Origin: a virus
DNA: 43,453 nucleotides
Virus record (IMG/VR): IMGVR_UViG_3300020430_000030
Location: 1 to 43,453 of that record
Direction: 5' to 3' (one strand)
Shown here: piece after piece, positions 1 to 7,146 of the stretch
How positions within the stretch are numbered: position 1 is the first letter of the stretch
How the letters are laid out: each line of letters begins with the position of its first letter
Notes under the pieces: generated by a model
The model's database searches: none
What the model was told of the DNA's origin: nothing
The model's input: only the letters and a program-made list of their open reading frames with translations
Translations under genes and position numbers: made by a program

Positions 1-128
1 TAAGTTGCTTTCTCAAAAATATTTTTAAATTTGCGTGTATCCCAAGCATCATTGTATAATATACTGCCTGAGTTGTCGACCACTGTCACCCCCGTGATAC
101 TAGTCGATACGTCTAGACCAAGTATCAT
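1..128 (-). CDS. RuvC-like Holliday junction resolvase, 3' part cut by window edge
   Basis: The first 42 residues are visible before the window ends. They begin MILGLDVSTSITGVTVVD and continue with a short hydrophobic strand (GSILYND). The G-L-D-x-S-T-S-x-T-G pattern is the first strand and first catalytic aspartate (D6) of the RuvC/RNase H fold, as in phage RuvC-like resolvases, which cut four-way DNA junctions before packaging. The ATG overlaps the stop of the upstream cupin gene in an ATGA junction, which supports this start and implies translational coupling. The other catalytic acidic residues lie outside the window, so the function rests on the N-terminal motif alone. Another RNase H-fold protein remains possible. 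Confidence 0.7.
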   Translation of the reverse strand, partial: MILGLDVSTSITGVTVVDNSGSILYNDAWDTRKFKNIFEKAT

Positions 129-541
129 TCAGACCGTCCATAGTCGTCTTCGATTCTAACAGGCTTGTCTGCCAAGTGGTTTCCTATCTCTACAATAGTC
201 GACTCCTCTACTGCCGTTAGACGATAGGGGCAGCCAGACTGTACGTTAAGAGTCATCCCGGGCTCAAGCATAGCCTCATGCCAAGGGTGCCCCACAGGGT
301 CATCAAGCGTATACTCATCACCATACTTAGCGTGAACTTTGCCCGTAAGAACGATTAGTGATTCACTTTTTTGTGGATTGTATTTAAGGCTTGTTCTTTT
401 TCCTTCTTGTAAAGTTAGTAATTTTCCGTGGCCAGCAGTAAAACTAGCCCAGATCATTTCTGAGCCCCAGGGTTTATCCTCTTTTCTCCATCTTGTAATC
501 CAAGCAGCTTTTGCGTGCTTTTCTTCTCTAATTTTAGACAT
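125..541 (-). CDS. Cupin-fold protein, mannose-6-phosphate isomerase type II-like, metal site degenerate
   Basis: This 138-residue protein has the layout of the C-terminal cupin of type II phosphomannose isomerases (ManC family). There is a KPWGSEMIW box near residue 24, a central GK(V)H strand, a late strand with TIVEIGNH, and a closing IEDDYGR. In active members the first cupin motif reads roughly H-H-x-R-x-E. Here the same place reads KYNPQKSESLIVLTG, keeping the lysine and glutamate but not the histidines, and the later R-H-R is replaced by PYR. The metal site therefore looks lost, and the protein may bind a sugar or act structurally. TAGGAGAGG lies just upstream of the ATG and overlaps the stop of the preceding gene. 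A related cupin with intact ligands lies at 40416-40760. Confidence 0.75.
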   Translation of the reverse strand: MSKIREEKHAKAAWITRWRKEDKPWGSEMIWASFTAGHGKLLTLQEGKRTSLKYNPQKSESLIVLTGKVHAKYGDEYTLDDPVGHPWHEAMLEPGMTLNVQSGCPYRLTAVEESTIVEIGNHLADKPVRIEDDYGRSE

Positions 542-550
542 GCGCCTCTC

Positions 551-1801
551 CTAAAAATCTAGCTTTAGTTTAAAAGTATAATCTAGATCTTCAAGTTTTT
601 TCACAGGATTTGCCAAATTAGCAATTGCAATTAAGTTTCCTTCGTCATCATAGAGGCCAATTTTAGTAATGAATGTCTGTTTTCTATATGAAGCTACGGG
701 GTCTGGGTAGCTGGACGACATCGTGTTCTTTGCTTCGATTGTGTCTGATTCTTTGTAGATTCTGGATCCGGTAACCGGCGTTAACTTTCTCTGCTGGCCG
801 TGTTTTACAAACGTAGGATTGTTTGAATAGTTTAGGTGCCCTTTTGGCGCGTGAGCCAGCATGGTCATTACCGGCACATAGTTTGTACCTTTATAGTCAA
901 TACCATAACTAATATATTCTGTAGATCCACTGGTTGTGGTGTATCCATCGCCGGGCATGGTGGTGCCCCAATATTTCCACGCAGAGGTTCTAAGATCTGA
1001 TGGATCATTAATATAATCACGGCCTGTAGCACCGCCGCCATACACTGCTGTGGTGTTTTCTAGGTTCCAGCTTCCTGTTAAGATGATAAACCCTTCGTTA
1101 TACAGAACGACTCCCGCAACCTTGTTAGCGCCCTGACTTTGCGCGTATGCAGATCCTGAGATCTGTATTAGCTCACCATTGCGCTCTTTGTCTGCTAGTT
1201 CTGCCACCAATGTTCCCGAGACATAGTACTTGAGCGATACGCTACCTTTTTTGATTGAAGAGCCATACAAGATTGAGGGTATGCTGATCAGGTTTAAGTC
1301 TTGGTTGCTCTTATCTCCTAGTGAGGACGAGTATGCATAGTGATCACTAAGAGGCGTATAATAATTCATCGTATTCTTTAGTGCCGTTATTTGTCGACGT
1401 GCAGTGCCTTGTTGATAAAAGCCCCTGCTTAACGATGCGGTCATCGGATAACTTGATGACATGACCGTACCATACCCAAAAGCAGCAAACGAGCCAGCAG
1501 TTACGGTCTTAAACGAAGATAGGGTGCCATCTTTGGTCACGAATGGATAAATAAGACCGTTGTCATTAACACTATCAAAGCCAATCGTACGGCCTGTGTT
1601 AGCTTCTGCTCTATCGACATTCATCTCATGTAGGCTCACTTGACCAGTTGAGGTATTAAGAACGGATGAAGCAAACGAACCACTCATGTTAGATTCGTCA
1701 TTGATATAGATCTTTTCATCATAAACAAAAAAGCGGAATCTTGGATACGTTTTGATCCTGTTGTAAATGATGTCTTCGGAATTAAACTTATAGATGTACA
1801 T
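551..1801 (-). CDS. Virion structural protein, paralog of the 384-residue protein at 2496-3650
   Basis: This 416-residue protein is of no named family that I recognise. It is rich in Ser, Thr, Gly and Tyr, as beta-rich phage tail proteins often are. Its C-terminal half matches the protein at 2496-3650 in order: IKKGSVSL, then AGVVLYNEGFIILTGS, then NYSNNPTF, then TFITKIGLYDDEGNLIAIA and a final KLKLDF. The equivalent pieces there are IKKGSFSL, AGLIFYQAGIVVVTSS, NYSANPTY, SFVTTVGLYSADNELMAVA and RVRLDY. The two are therefore paralogs separated only by the J-domain gene. The N-terminal part (MYIYKFNSEDIIYNRIKTYP) is not shared. A tail, fibre or baseplate-periphery role is inferred from position. 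It starts 15 bases after the J-domain gene with only a weak ribosome binding site. Confidence 0.7.
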   Translation of the reverse strand: MYIYKFNSEDIIYNRIKTYPRFRFFVYDEKIYINDESNMSGSFASSVLNTSTGQVSLHEMNVDRAEANTGRTIGFDSVNDNGLIYPFVTKDGTLSSFKTVTAGSFAAFGYGTVMSSSYPMTASLSRGFYQQGTARRQITALKNTMNYYTPLSDHYAYSSSLGDKSNQDLNLISIPSILYGSSIKKGSVSLKYYVSGTLVAELADKERNGELIQISGSAYAQSQGANKVAGVVLYNEGFIILTGSWNLENTTAVYGGGATGRDYINDPSDLRTSAWKYWGTTMPGDGYTTTSGSTEYISYGIDYKGTNYVPVMTMLAHAPKGHLNYSNNPTFVKHGQQRKLTPVTGSRIYKESDTIEAKNTMSSSYPDPVASYRKQTFITKIGLYDDEGNLIAIANLANPVKKLEDLDYTFKLKLDF

Positions 1802-1816
1802 GCTCTATTAATTAGC

Positions 1817-2494
1817 TTAGATGCGGATTTCTTTTTGTAATTTTACACAACCAATAATTTCAGCGTACCTGCTGAACAGGTTTACTTTTGATACGGTCGG
1901 GCCTTCGTTGCCGTACACCCATTCAAAAGTCTGCTTGACTCCATCAATTGTTTTTTCAATTTTCTTTTTTTCGCTGCGCATCCAGACAAGCTGCTGGTTC
2001 GTTGGTTCTGGCAATTCCACGTCTAGCTCTTTTGCAATTTGAGCCATCTTAAAGAAGTTACTGTCTTCTAAGGCCTGCTTTGCCTCTAAAAATAGTCTTT
2101 TTTTCTTTTCTTTAACGCTCTCTTGCTTTTCAGCTAATAGCTTATCGGGGTGTGTTTGTACAGCAATTTTTCTATATAGGTTTTTCAAGTCGCGGGCGCT
2201 GTCATCTAGATCATCGTTTTCAAGGTCTTCTTCAATCTCAGAGATCTCTTGCTCAGTCAAATCGACAATATACGGATCTACTTGCTTTTCTTGATATGTT
2301 TCTTGTGTCTTTTGCGTATTACAATCATAATCATACTCTTCGCAAAACTCAAGAAAATCTTCTTGAAACTCTTGTTTTCTAAGCTCGTGTTCTTCTGTAA
2401 CGTAGTCCAGCTTAGTGTACAGATACTCTAGTTCTGTCAAAAGTCTCTTGTACTTTGATTTAAGTCGGCGGGATGCTTTAACATCGCCTGACAT
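1817..2494 (-). CDS. J-domain (DnaJ-type) co-chaperone
   Basis: This is a 225-residue protein. Residues 1-65 are highly charged and helical, likely a coiled coil. An acidic linker follows. A J-domain lies around residues 98-150: DLKNLYRKIAVQTHPDKLL forms helix II plus the H115-P116-D117 loop, then a lysine-rich stretch and FLEAKQALEDSNFFKM form helix III. The HPD tripeptide is the part that stimulates Hsp70 ATPase in all known J-proteins. There is no zinc-finger or C-terminal peptide-binding domain of full DnaJ, so substrate choice probably comes from the coiled coil or the roughly 75-residue tail. It sits between two paralogous structural genes (stop to start 15 bases downstream, 1 base upstream), which suggests it helps fold tail proteins using the host DnaK. 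The J-domain call is firm; the client is inferred. Confidence 0.85.
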   Translation of the reverse strand: MSGDVKASRRLKSKYKRLLTELEYLYTKLDYVTEEHELRKQEFQEDFLEFCEEYDYDCNTQKTQETYQEKQVDPYIVDLTEQEISEIEEDLENDDLDDSARDLKNLYRKIAVQTHPDKLLAEKQESVKEKKKRLFLEAKQALEDSNFFKMAQIAKELDVELPEPTNQQLVWMRSEKKKIEKTIDGVKQTFEWVYGNEGPTVSKVNLFSRYAEIIGCVKLQKEIRI

Positions 2495-2495
2495 T

Positions 2496-3650
2496 TTAGT
2501 AATCCAGACGAACTCTCAGCGTCATCTCGTTTGTCGGATCCTTGCGAAGGGGCTCGGACAATTTAGCAACAGCCATCAATTCGTTGTCTGCAGAGTATAA
2601 CCCTACTGTCGTGACAAATGAAACCGGAGTATCTGTGCTCTGCTGCTTAACTCGCAGCTTTGATGCACTAAGGTATGTCGGGTTTGCGCTGTAGTTGAAC
2701 TCATTGTGATTTGCTCTGCAGAAGTATACTGTTGAGTTTAGCTCTGTTGTGTTATTGAAGGAGACATTATGAATTCTAGCGCGGAAACCATCACAGGAAG
2801 CACTAATGTTTGAGCCTGTCATGATCTGGTGTGCAGTTTCAGATGTTGAGGAGTTATAGCCCTTATGGCCAAAGATTGACGCGGTGAGCGGGGCTCCGAG
2901 TGAGGTGTGTAAGAGGCCACTTCCTCTTACATTCTGATCTGCACCCGACTCAACGCGTAGAAGAACTGAAGATGTGACAACAACGATACCTGCCTGATAA
3001 AAAATCAGGCCGGCCTTTTGTGTTCCATTAGGCTGTGTAAGGACACTGGAGCCTTCGTCTACTGTTGCGTAGAGGATACCATACTCTCCTGCAGGTGAGT
3101 TAACCCTGAAGTCGTTCTGGGCGTTTGTGTCTGCAAGCTTAATTCTCTTCTCGAATGTGTTTGCAGAAGTCTTATGAGGGGCATCTGCGCCAACGCCTAG
3201 AGTTAGCGAGAAGGAGCCTTTCTTGATCTCGTCTTTAACGAGCAGTCGTGAGAAGTTAAGGAAGTAAGCACTGTCAATCTTAGTGCCGCCGGCTAGCAAG
3301 TCACCATCTTCGTCAAACATCTGTACTGAGCCTGTGTGATCGAACCCCATAAGGACTTGTGCCATTTGGTTATAGATGTTGATCTTCTTTCTCTGTGCGA
3401 CCGTATTGGAAGCACCAGAAAGAGCAGAATGTGCTGAGTATCCTGTGGTAATATCGAAAACATGGTTAGCAGAAGAACTTAGGTAAGGGTAATCATAAAC
3501 TGATTGGAACTGCCCATGTGCAAAGTTTTTAATATTTAAATCGGCATAAGTGCCTGACACGATTGAGCCCGTAACCGGAATCGCTTCATGTAGTAATGTC
3601 TTTGTTGAAATTACGTCGTTATTAGAAAATGATTTGAATGTAGTAGCCAT
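2496..3650 (-). CDS. Virion structural protein, paralog of the 416-residue protein at 551-1801
   Basis: This 384-residue protein starts MATTFKSFSNNDVISTKT after a TAGGATTT ribosome binding site. Its middle and C-terminus align with the protein at 551-1801 through IKKGSFSL, AGLIFYQAGIVVVTSS, NYSANPTY and SFVTTVGLYSADNELMAVA. It ends in alternating hydrophobic residues (MTLRVRLDY) typical of a final beta strand. No enzyme motif, signal peptide or membrane segment is visible. The run of neighbouring large beta-rich proteins after gp25 and gp6 suggests a tail fibre or baseplate-peripheral component, but the exact structure cannot be told from sequence alone. Its stop codon lies one base before the J-domain gene start. 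Confidence 0.7.
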   Translation of the reverse strand: MATTFKSFSNNDVISTKTLLHEAIPVTGSIVSGTYADLNIKNFAHGQFQSVYDYPYLSSSANHVFDITTGYSAHSALSGASNTVAQRKKINIYNQMAQVLMGFDHTGSVQMFDEDGDLLAGGTKIDSAYFLNFSRLLVKDEIKKGSFSLTLGVGADAPHKTSANTFEKRIKLADTNAQNDFRVNSPAGEYGILYATVDEGSSVLTQPNGTQKAGLIFYQAGIVVVTSSVLLRVESGADQNVRGSGLLHTSLGAPLTASIFGHKGYNSSTSETAHQIMTGSNISASCDGFRARIHNVSFNNTTELNSTVYFCRANHNEFNYSANPTYLSASKLRVKQQSTDTPVSFVTTVGLYSADNELMAVAKLSEPLRKDPTNEMTLRVRLDY

Positions 3651-3662
3651 ATTTAAATCCTA

Positions 3663-4577
3663 TTATTGCTTTCTTACGAATCTAACTGGTACGTCAATTC
3701 GATATCCTGTTGTAGCGCCTGTAATTCTCAGGGTTGTATCAATGAAAAAGCAGCTTACTGAACCATTCACTGTTGTCGTGGAGCCAAGCTCGGTAAACAA
3801 GAATGTGCCAGTATTTAAGTCCAATGAAGATTGGACCTGCAATTCAATGAAGGTGCCGCGAGGGCCTTGCACTGTTTGTGTGCTAGCTGCAACGTCTCTC
3901 TCTGTATTCTCGGATACAATACCAATATCAGTACCGAGTGAAAAGAAATACGTTGCAATGTTGTCGTCATCAATGAAGGAGGGAGATGCGATGCTTCCAT
4001 TGCTTGGATTGACAAGAGAGCCAAATCTGTTATCAATCTCTACAATATACTGTGTTTCGACCAAATCAGCGTCAATTGTAAACGCTGGTGAGATCTCTGT
4101 TGTGTCTAGTCCCTGGTCACAACGAATTGTTGTTCCAGCGCCCACGTTTTCTCCATAAACAATTCCGTTTACTGCGTTACCGGAAGCGTCGGTGCCGACC
4201 GCTTCCTCTGTGTCTTTATTGACTGCGACTAGAAAAGCCCCTGAAGTGTGCCTAGCATTACTTGGGGCGTAGATTTCATTTAGTTTAATAACTGGGAGGT
4301 ATAGAAGGTTTGTTCGCGGGATTGAAATTAGGCGGGACTTGAGCATCGAGGTGTTGTTAGTAAAGGCCTCAAGTACAGGAGTCTGTAGCACCTCTAAGTC
4401 ATAGTATGCGCTGCCAGAAGCATGATTCTTATCATACAATGCGTAATCAATCTCATCATCTCCTAAAGCGAATTTTGTAATCTTGAAGCTTCCGTCGCCC
4501 TTAGCGAGACGGAAACGGCCCGTATCAGTCAATACGGCATCAAGAATAATATCTCCAGAGTTATCTAAAAATGCCAT
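3663..4577 (-). CDS. Virion structural protein with an N-terminal domain shared with the protein at 10994-12037
   Basis: This is a 304-residue protein. It begins MAFLDNSGDIILDAVLTDTG and continues with RFRLAKGDGSFKITKFALG, then DDEIDYALYD. The same pattern, D-x-I-x-D-x-x-L-T-x-x-G-[RK]-x-x-L-A-K-G-x-F-K followed by a DD-x-x-x-Y, opens the 347-residue protein at 10994-12037, so the two share a domain of about 50 residues. The rest is beta-rich with no motif I recognise. The ATG is preceded by a strong AGGAAGAGG ribosome binding site in a 52-base gap, one of the largest non-coding gaps in the window, so it may be the first gene of a transcript covering 4577 down to 1. A virion role is inferred from neighbours. 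Confidence 0.7.
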   Translation of the reverse strand: MAFLDNSGDIILDAVLTDTGRFRLAKGDGSFKITKFALGDDEIDYALYDKNHASGSAYYDLEVLQTPVLEAFTNNTSMLKSRLISIPRTNLLYLPVIKLNEIYAPSNARHTSGAFLVAVNKDTEEAVGTDASGNAVNGIVYGENVGAGTTIRCDQGLDTTEISPAFTIDADLVETQYIVEIDNRFGSLVNPSNGSIASPSFIDDDNIATYFFSLGTDIGIVSENTERDVAASTQTVQGPRGTFIELQVQSSLDLNTGTFLFTELGSTTTVNGSVSCFFIDTTLRITGATTGYRIDVPVRFVRKQ

Positions 4578-4593
4578 GTGTCAATCCTCTTCC

Positions 4594-4606
4594 TTTTATA
4601 AATAGT
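4594..4606. promoter_or_regulatory. AT-rich element with TATAAATA in the gap before the 304-residue gene
   Basis: In the 52-base gap between the 838- and 304-residue genes the plus strand reads TTTTATAAATAGT. It contains the octamer TATAAATA known as the T4 late promoter, but pointing away from the genes. In the gene direction it reads CTATTTATAAAAGG and abuts the ribosome binding site. A nearly identical element lies at 27562-27573. It could be a promoter in either direction or simply AT-rich spacer. Confidence 0.3.
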
Positions 4607-4629
4607 GACAATTGTAAATAGTACGCAAC

Positions 4630-7146
4630 TTACGAACTTTCTTCTAAATCTGTCTTTACTCTCTTAGTTTTAAATCTTAAATTGATGTCAATTTTTTTCC
4701 CAGTTTTCTTAGAAGTCAGTCGGAGCTTAAATTTCTTGTTCCAAATCGACTCTTGCGAATAGCCATACGTTAGGTTGCCTTTGACATCTTTTGCAGAACC
4801 AAAGCTATCAAACTCGGATTTACTCTCATTAATTAGTGTTTGTTCAACATTTGGGATAACTTGAATGAATCTTCTACCAGTTTTAGTCTTAACAACGTCA
4901 TGTCTAGTGTCCATATCGTATATTCTAATTACTGGATAAAAGGCCCCCTTGTCACTAACCATCTCCACCTCGTATACTGCTGTGGGGGCGCCAATCTTAT
5001 TGTGAATGTCGATTGCCCTAAACATGTAGTAATATTTCTGATTTGATTTAATTTGATCGATGTAGGCAGTCGCAGTAGCTTTTTGTGGTGTATCAAGAGA
5101 AATATCAGTGGGTACAGTTTTCCTAATATTTCCTTGGAAGTCTGCATACGTTTTTGGTGGCGATTCTGTACGGTAAATTTGAAATGCTATCGGATGATCA
5201 TCTGCCGAATACATGATCGGGTCTGTATTGTTAAGATTCTTTGCTATTCTGATCATCCTGACCATTTGTCTGTCCTCATCATTGATCTCGATTGGATCCA
5301 TTACAAGATGGCCTGTTGAGCTTTGCATAATAAATTTTAGGAACCTGCTGTCGGTTCGGAAAGGAACAATGTCAATTTCTGGGGCTAACGGAGGATCGTC
5401 AATCAGTCTTCCCGAGTGCGTAAAAAACGGAGTCTCTGCAATAAACACATTGGGGAACACTGTAACGTCTACTTCGGCCATAAATCTTTTATCTGACGGC
5501 ACCTCGATAGCAGTTCGGAGGCCGCTTACATTATTTACGATTACATGGCCAGGGACGCGTGGTGTAGTTGGCTCTCCTGATATCGAGTCTACCAATTCAA
5601 CGCACTTCCTAGTGACTCTACGGCTTGTCGACAAGTTGCTGTAAACATATGTTGAGCCAATTACCAAGCTATACACCGTTGCTTCATACCGGTATCTTTG
5701 GCCAAATTTAACTTGCGTATCAATAAAGTTTATAACATCCACCTCGTTTGTGTTTGCTAGCCAGAAAGTTTGAATTGGTGTAGTAGATTCACCCAAAAAC
5801 TTTTCTACTTTGTACATAACCTCTTCTGAATAACAACTATCTCCGTCTAGGATATCTTCAAACCTTCTCTGTTGACTTTTTACTAAAGTTCTTAATTTGC
5901 CAGAAAAGATCATACTCATCATTTTCTTATAAAATCCAAAATCGCTCTTGTAAGCCATTTGAATTTCTTTGTTGTCTTGGCCAATAAAAATGCCAGTTTC
6001 CATAACTGCAGGCGAGGCTTGATTAAAATGCTGGAGCCAGTCTTGAACGTTCCACATGCGAACCGATGTTTGTCTCATACTAGATACAGTTTCAACATTC
6101 TTTTTGCCTAAGCCGTTTTGCTTTTCATATGGCAAAATTGTTGCTACCAAATGAGGGTTGCGACTTGCTGGCCAGCGGATTCCTCCAACAGACGCACCAT
6201 ACACATCTTTCATAAAGAGGGCGCCCATATTAGCATCTTTTAGAATCTGAGTGAATTGCGTGGTCTTATCTGTTGCAAATGTAATCTCAGAATACATCGG
6301 AAACATTTGTTTTTTATTATTGTACTTTAACATAGAAATCGAACTAGGTGACATCATAATGTTGTGATATGCTGTTGTAACTTGCCGGTACGGGTCTGAG
6401 TTTTCGTTAAAGGTGCGCCGGTTGATTGCTCTGGCGAACGATTCCAAGTATTGTGTACTGTTTGAGGCAAGAGGGTTTTCAGAACCTTTATCTGTAAACT
6501 TATTAATTTGATTAACTGTCAAGCGGCCGGCAAGAGACACATGCGTTTTAAAAATTGCATTTCTGCCAGCTGTCGCACCGTCAACATTCCCTTCTTTTAA
6601 AGAGTACAATGCATACAGGTTAGGAATCAATTTTTCATCAGATAACCTGCCCATCATTGTTTCATATGATTCTTGATAATAATTGTATTCAAGATTAACA
6701 TTGCTAGTTTTTACCTTGACTCCTCCTATTTCTTTTGACTCTTTGTTTGAAAAGGGCTGGTCGACTGTAAAAGTATGGTCCCTAAACATCTGACCTGTGT
6801 TTATTGCAGGTGTAAACGTCTGTCCGTTATAAGAGCCTCCTAGCACAAATGCATTCCAATGACTTTGATTTACGAATTTTGTTGAGTCTCCGTAAATCCT
6901 CATTGTAACTTTTTTAGATGGTAAAGCTGTATTGTCATTGTCCACCTCTTCAGAGTATGAACGACCATTAATGACTGCGCTTTGACCCATTTTTTTATCT
7001 TTCGCCAAATACATTAGGTGACTTTTAGATGAATTGGGATTTGGACTAATGGTAACCCAGTGTGCTTTTAGTTGGGCGCGTAGAGGATCACTAGAACCGT
7101 CCACTTGGCCGGGTGCGATGTATGTAGCCTTTTTACTAATAGACAT
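4630..7146 (-). CDS. Large virion structural protein with fibronectin III-like segments
   Basis: This 838-residue protein belongs to no named family I recognise. Two stretches look like the last strands of fibronectin type III domains: FGQRYRYEATVYSLVIGSTY around residues 480-500, and a longer region around 650-735 that includes FQIYRTESPPKTYADF and YYYMFRAIDIHNKIGAPTA. Fn3-type modules are common on phage tails, where they are thought to aid surface binding. The C-terminus is basic and lysine-rich (FKLRLTSKKTGKKIDINLRF). The ATG overlaps the upstream stop by one base (TAATG) with GGAGG upstream, so it is coupled to the 1286-residue gene. Its position in the late block argues for a tail or baseplate-associated component. 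Confidence 0.65.
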   Translation of the reverse strand: MSISKKATYIAPGQVDGSSDPLRAQLKAHWVTISPNPNSSKSHLMYLAKDKKMGQSAVINGRSYSEEVDNDNTALPSKKVTMRIYGDSTKFVNQSHWNAFVLGGSYNGQTFTPAINTGQMFRDHTFTVDQPFSNKESKEIGGVKVKTSNVNLEYNYYQESYETMMGRLSDEKLIPNLYALYSLKEGNVDGATAGRNAIFKTHVSLAGRLTVNQINKFTDKGSENPLASNSTQYLESFARAINRRTFNENSDPYRQVTTAYHNIMMSPSSISMLKYNNKKQMFPMYSEITFATDKTTQFTQILKDANMGALFMKDVYGASVGGIRWPASRNPHLVATILPYEKQNGLGKKNVETVSSMRQTSVRMWNVQDWLQHFNQASPAVMETGIFIGQDNKEIQMAYKSDFGFYKKMMSMIFSGKLRTLVKSQQRRFEDILDGDSCYSEEVMYKVEKFLGESTTPIQTFWLANTNEVDVINFIDTQVKFGQRYRYEATVYSLVIGSTYVYSNLSTSRRVTRKCVELVDSISGEPTTPRVPGHVIVNNVSGLRTAIEVPSDKRFMAEVDVTVFPNVFIAETPFFTHSGRLIDDPPLAPEIDIVPFRTDSRFLKFIMQSSTGHLVMDPIEINDEDRQMVRMIRIAKNLNNTDPIMYSADDHPIAFQIYRTESPPKTYADFQGNIRKTVPTDISLDTPQKATATAYIDQIKSNQKYYYMFRAIDIHNKIGAPTAVYEVEMVSDKGAFYPVIRIYDMDTRHDVVKTKTGRRFIQVIPNVEQTLINESKSEFDSFGSAKDVKGNLTYGYSQESIWNKKFKLRLTSKKTGKKIDINLRFKTKRVKTDLEESS

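Noticed and set aside
3550-4158. A 202-residue plus-strand open frame opposite the 304-residue gene
   Set aside because: It lies antisense to a well-supported gene, has no clear ribosome binding site, and its protein looks like a frame-mirror of Ser/Thr/Val-rich coding sequence.
5213-5644. A 143-residue plus-strand open frame opposite the 838-residue gene
   Set aside because: It is fully contained antisense within a coding gene, and no recognisable domain is seen.
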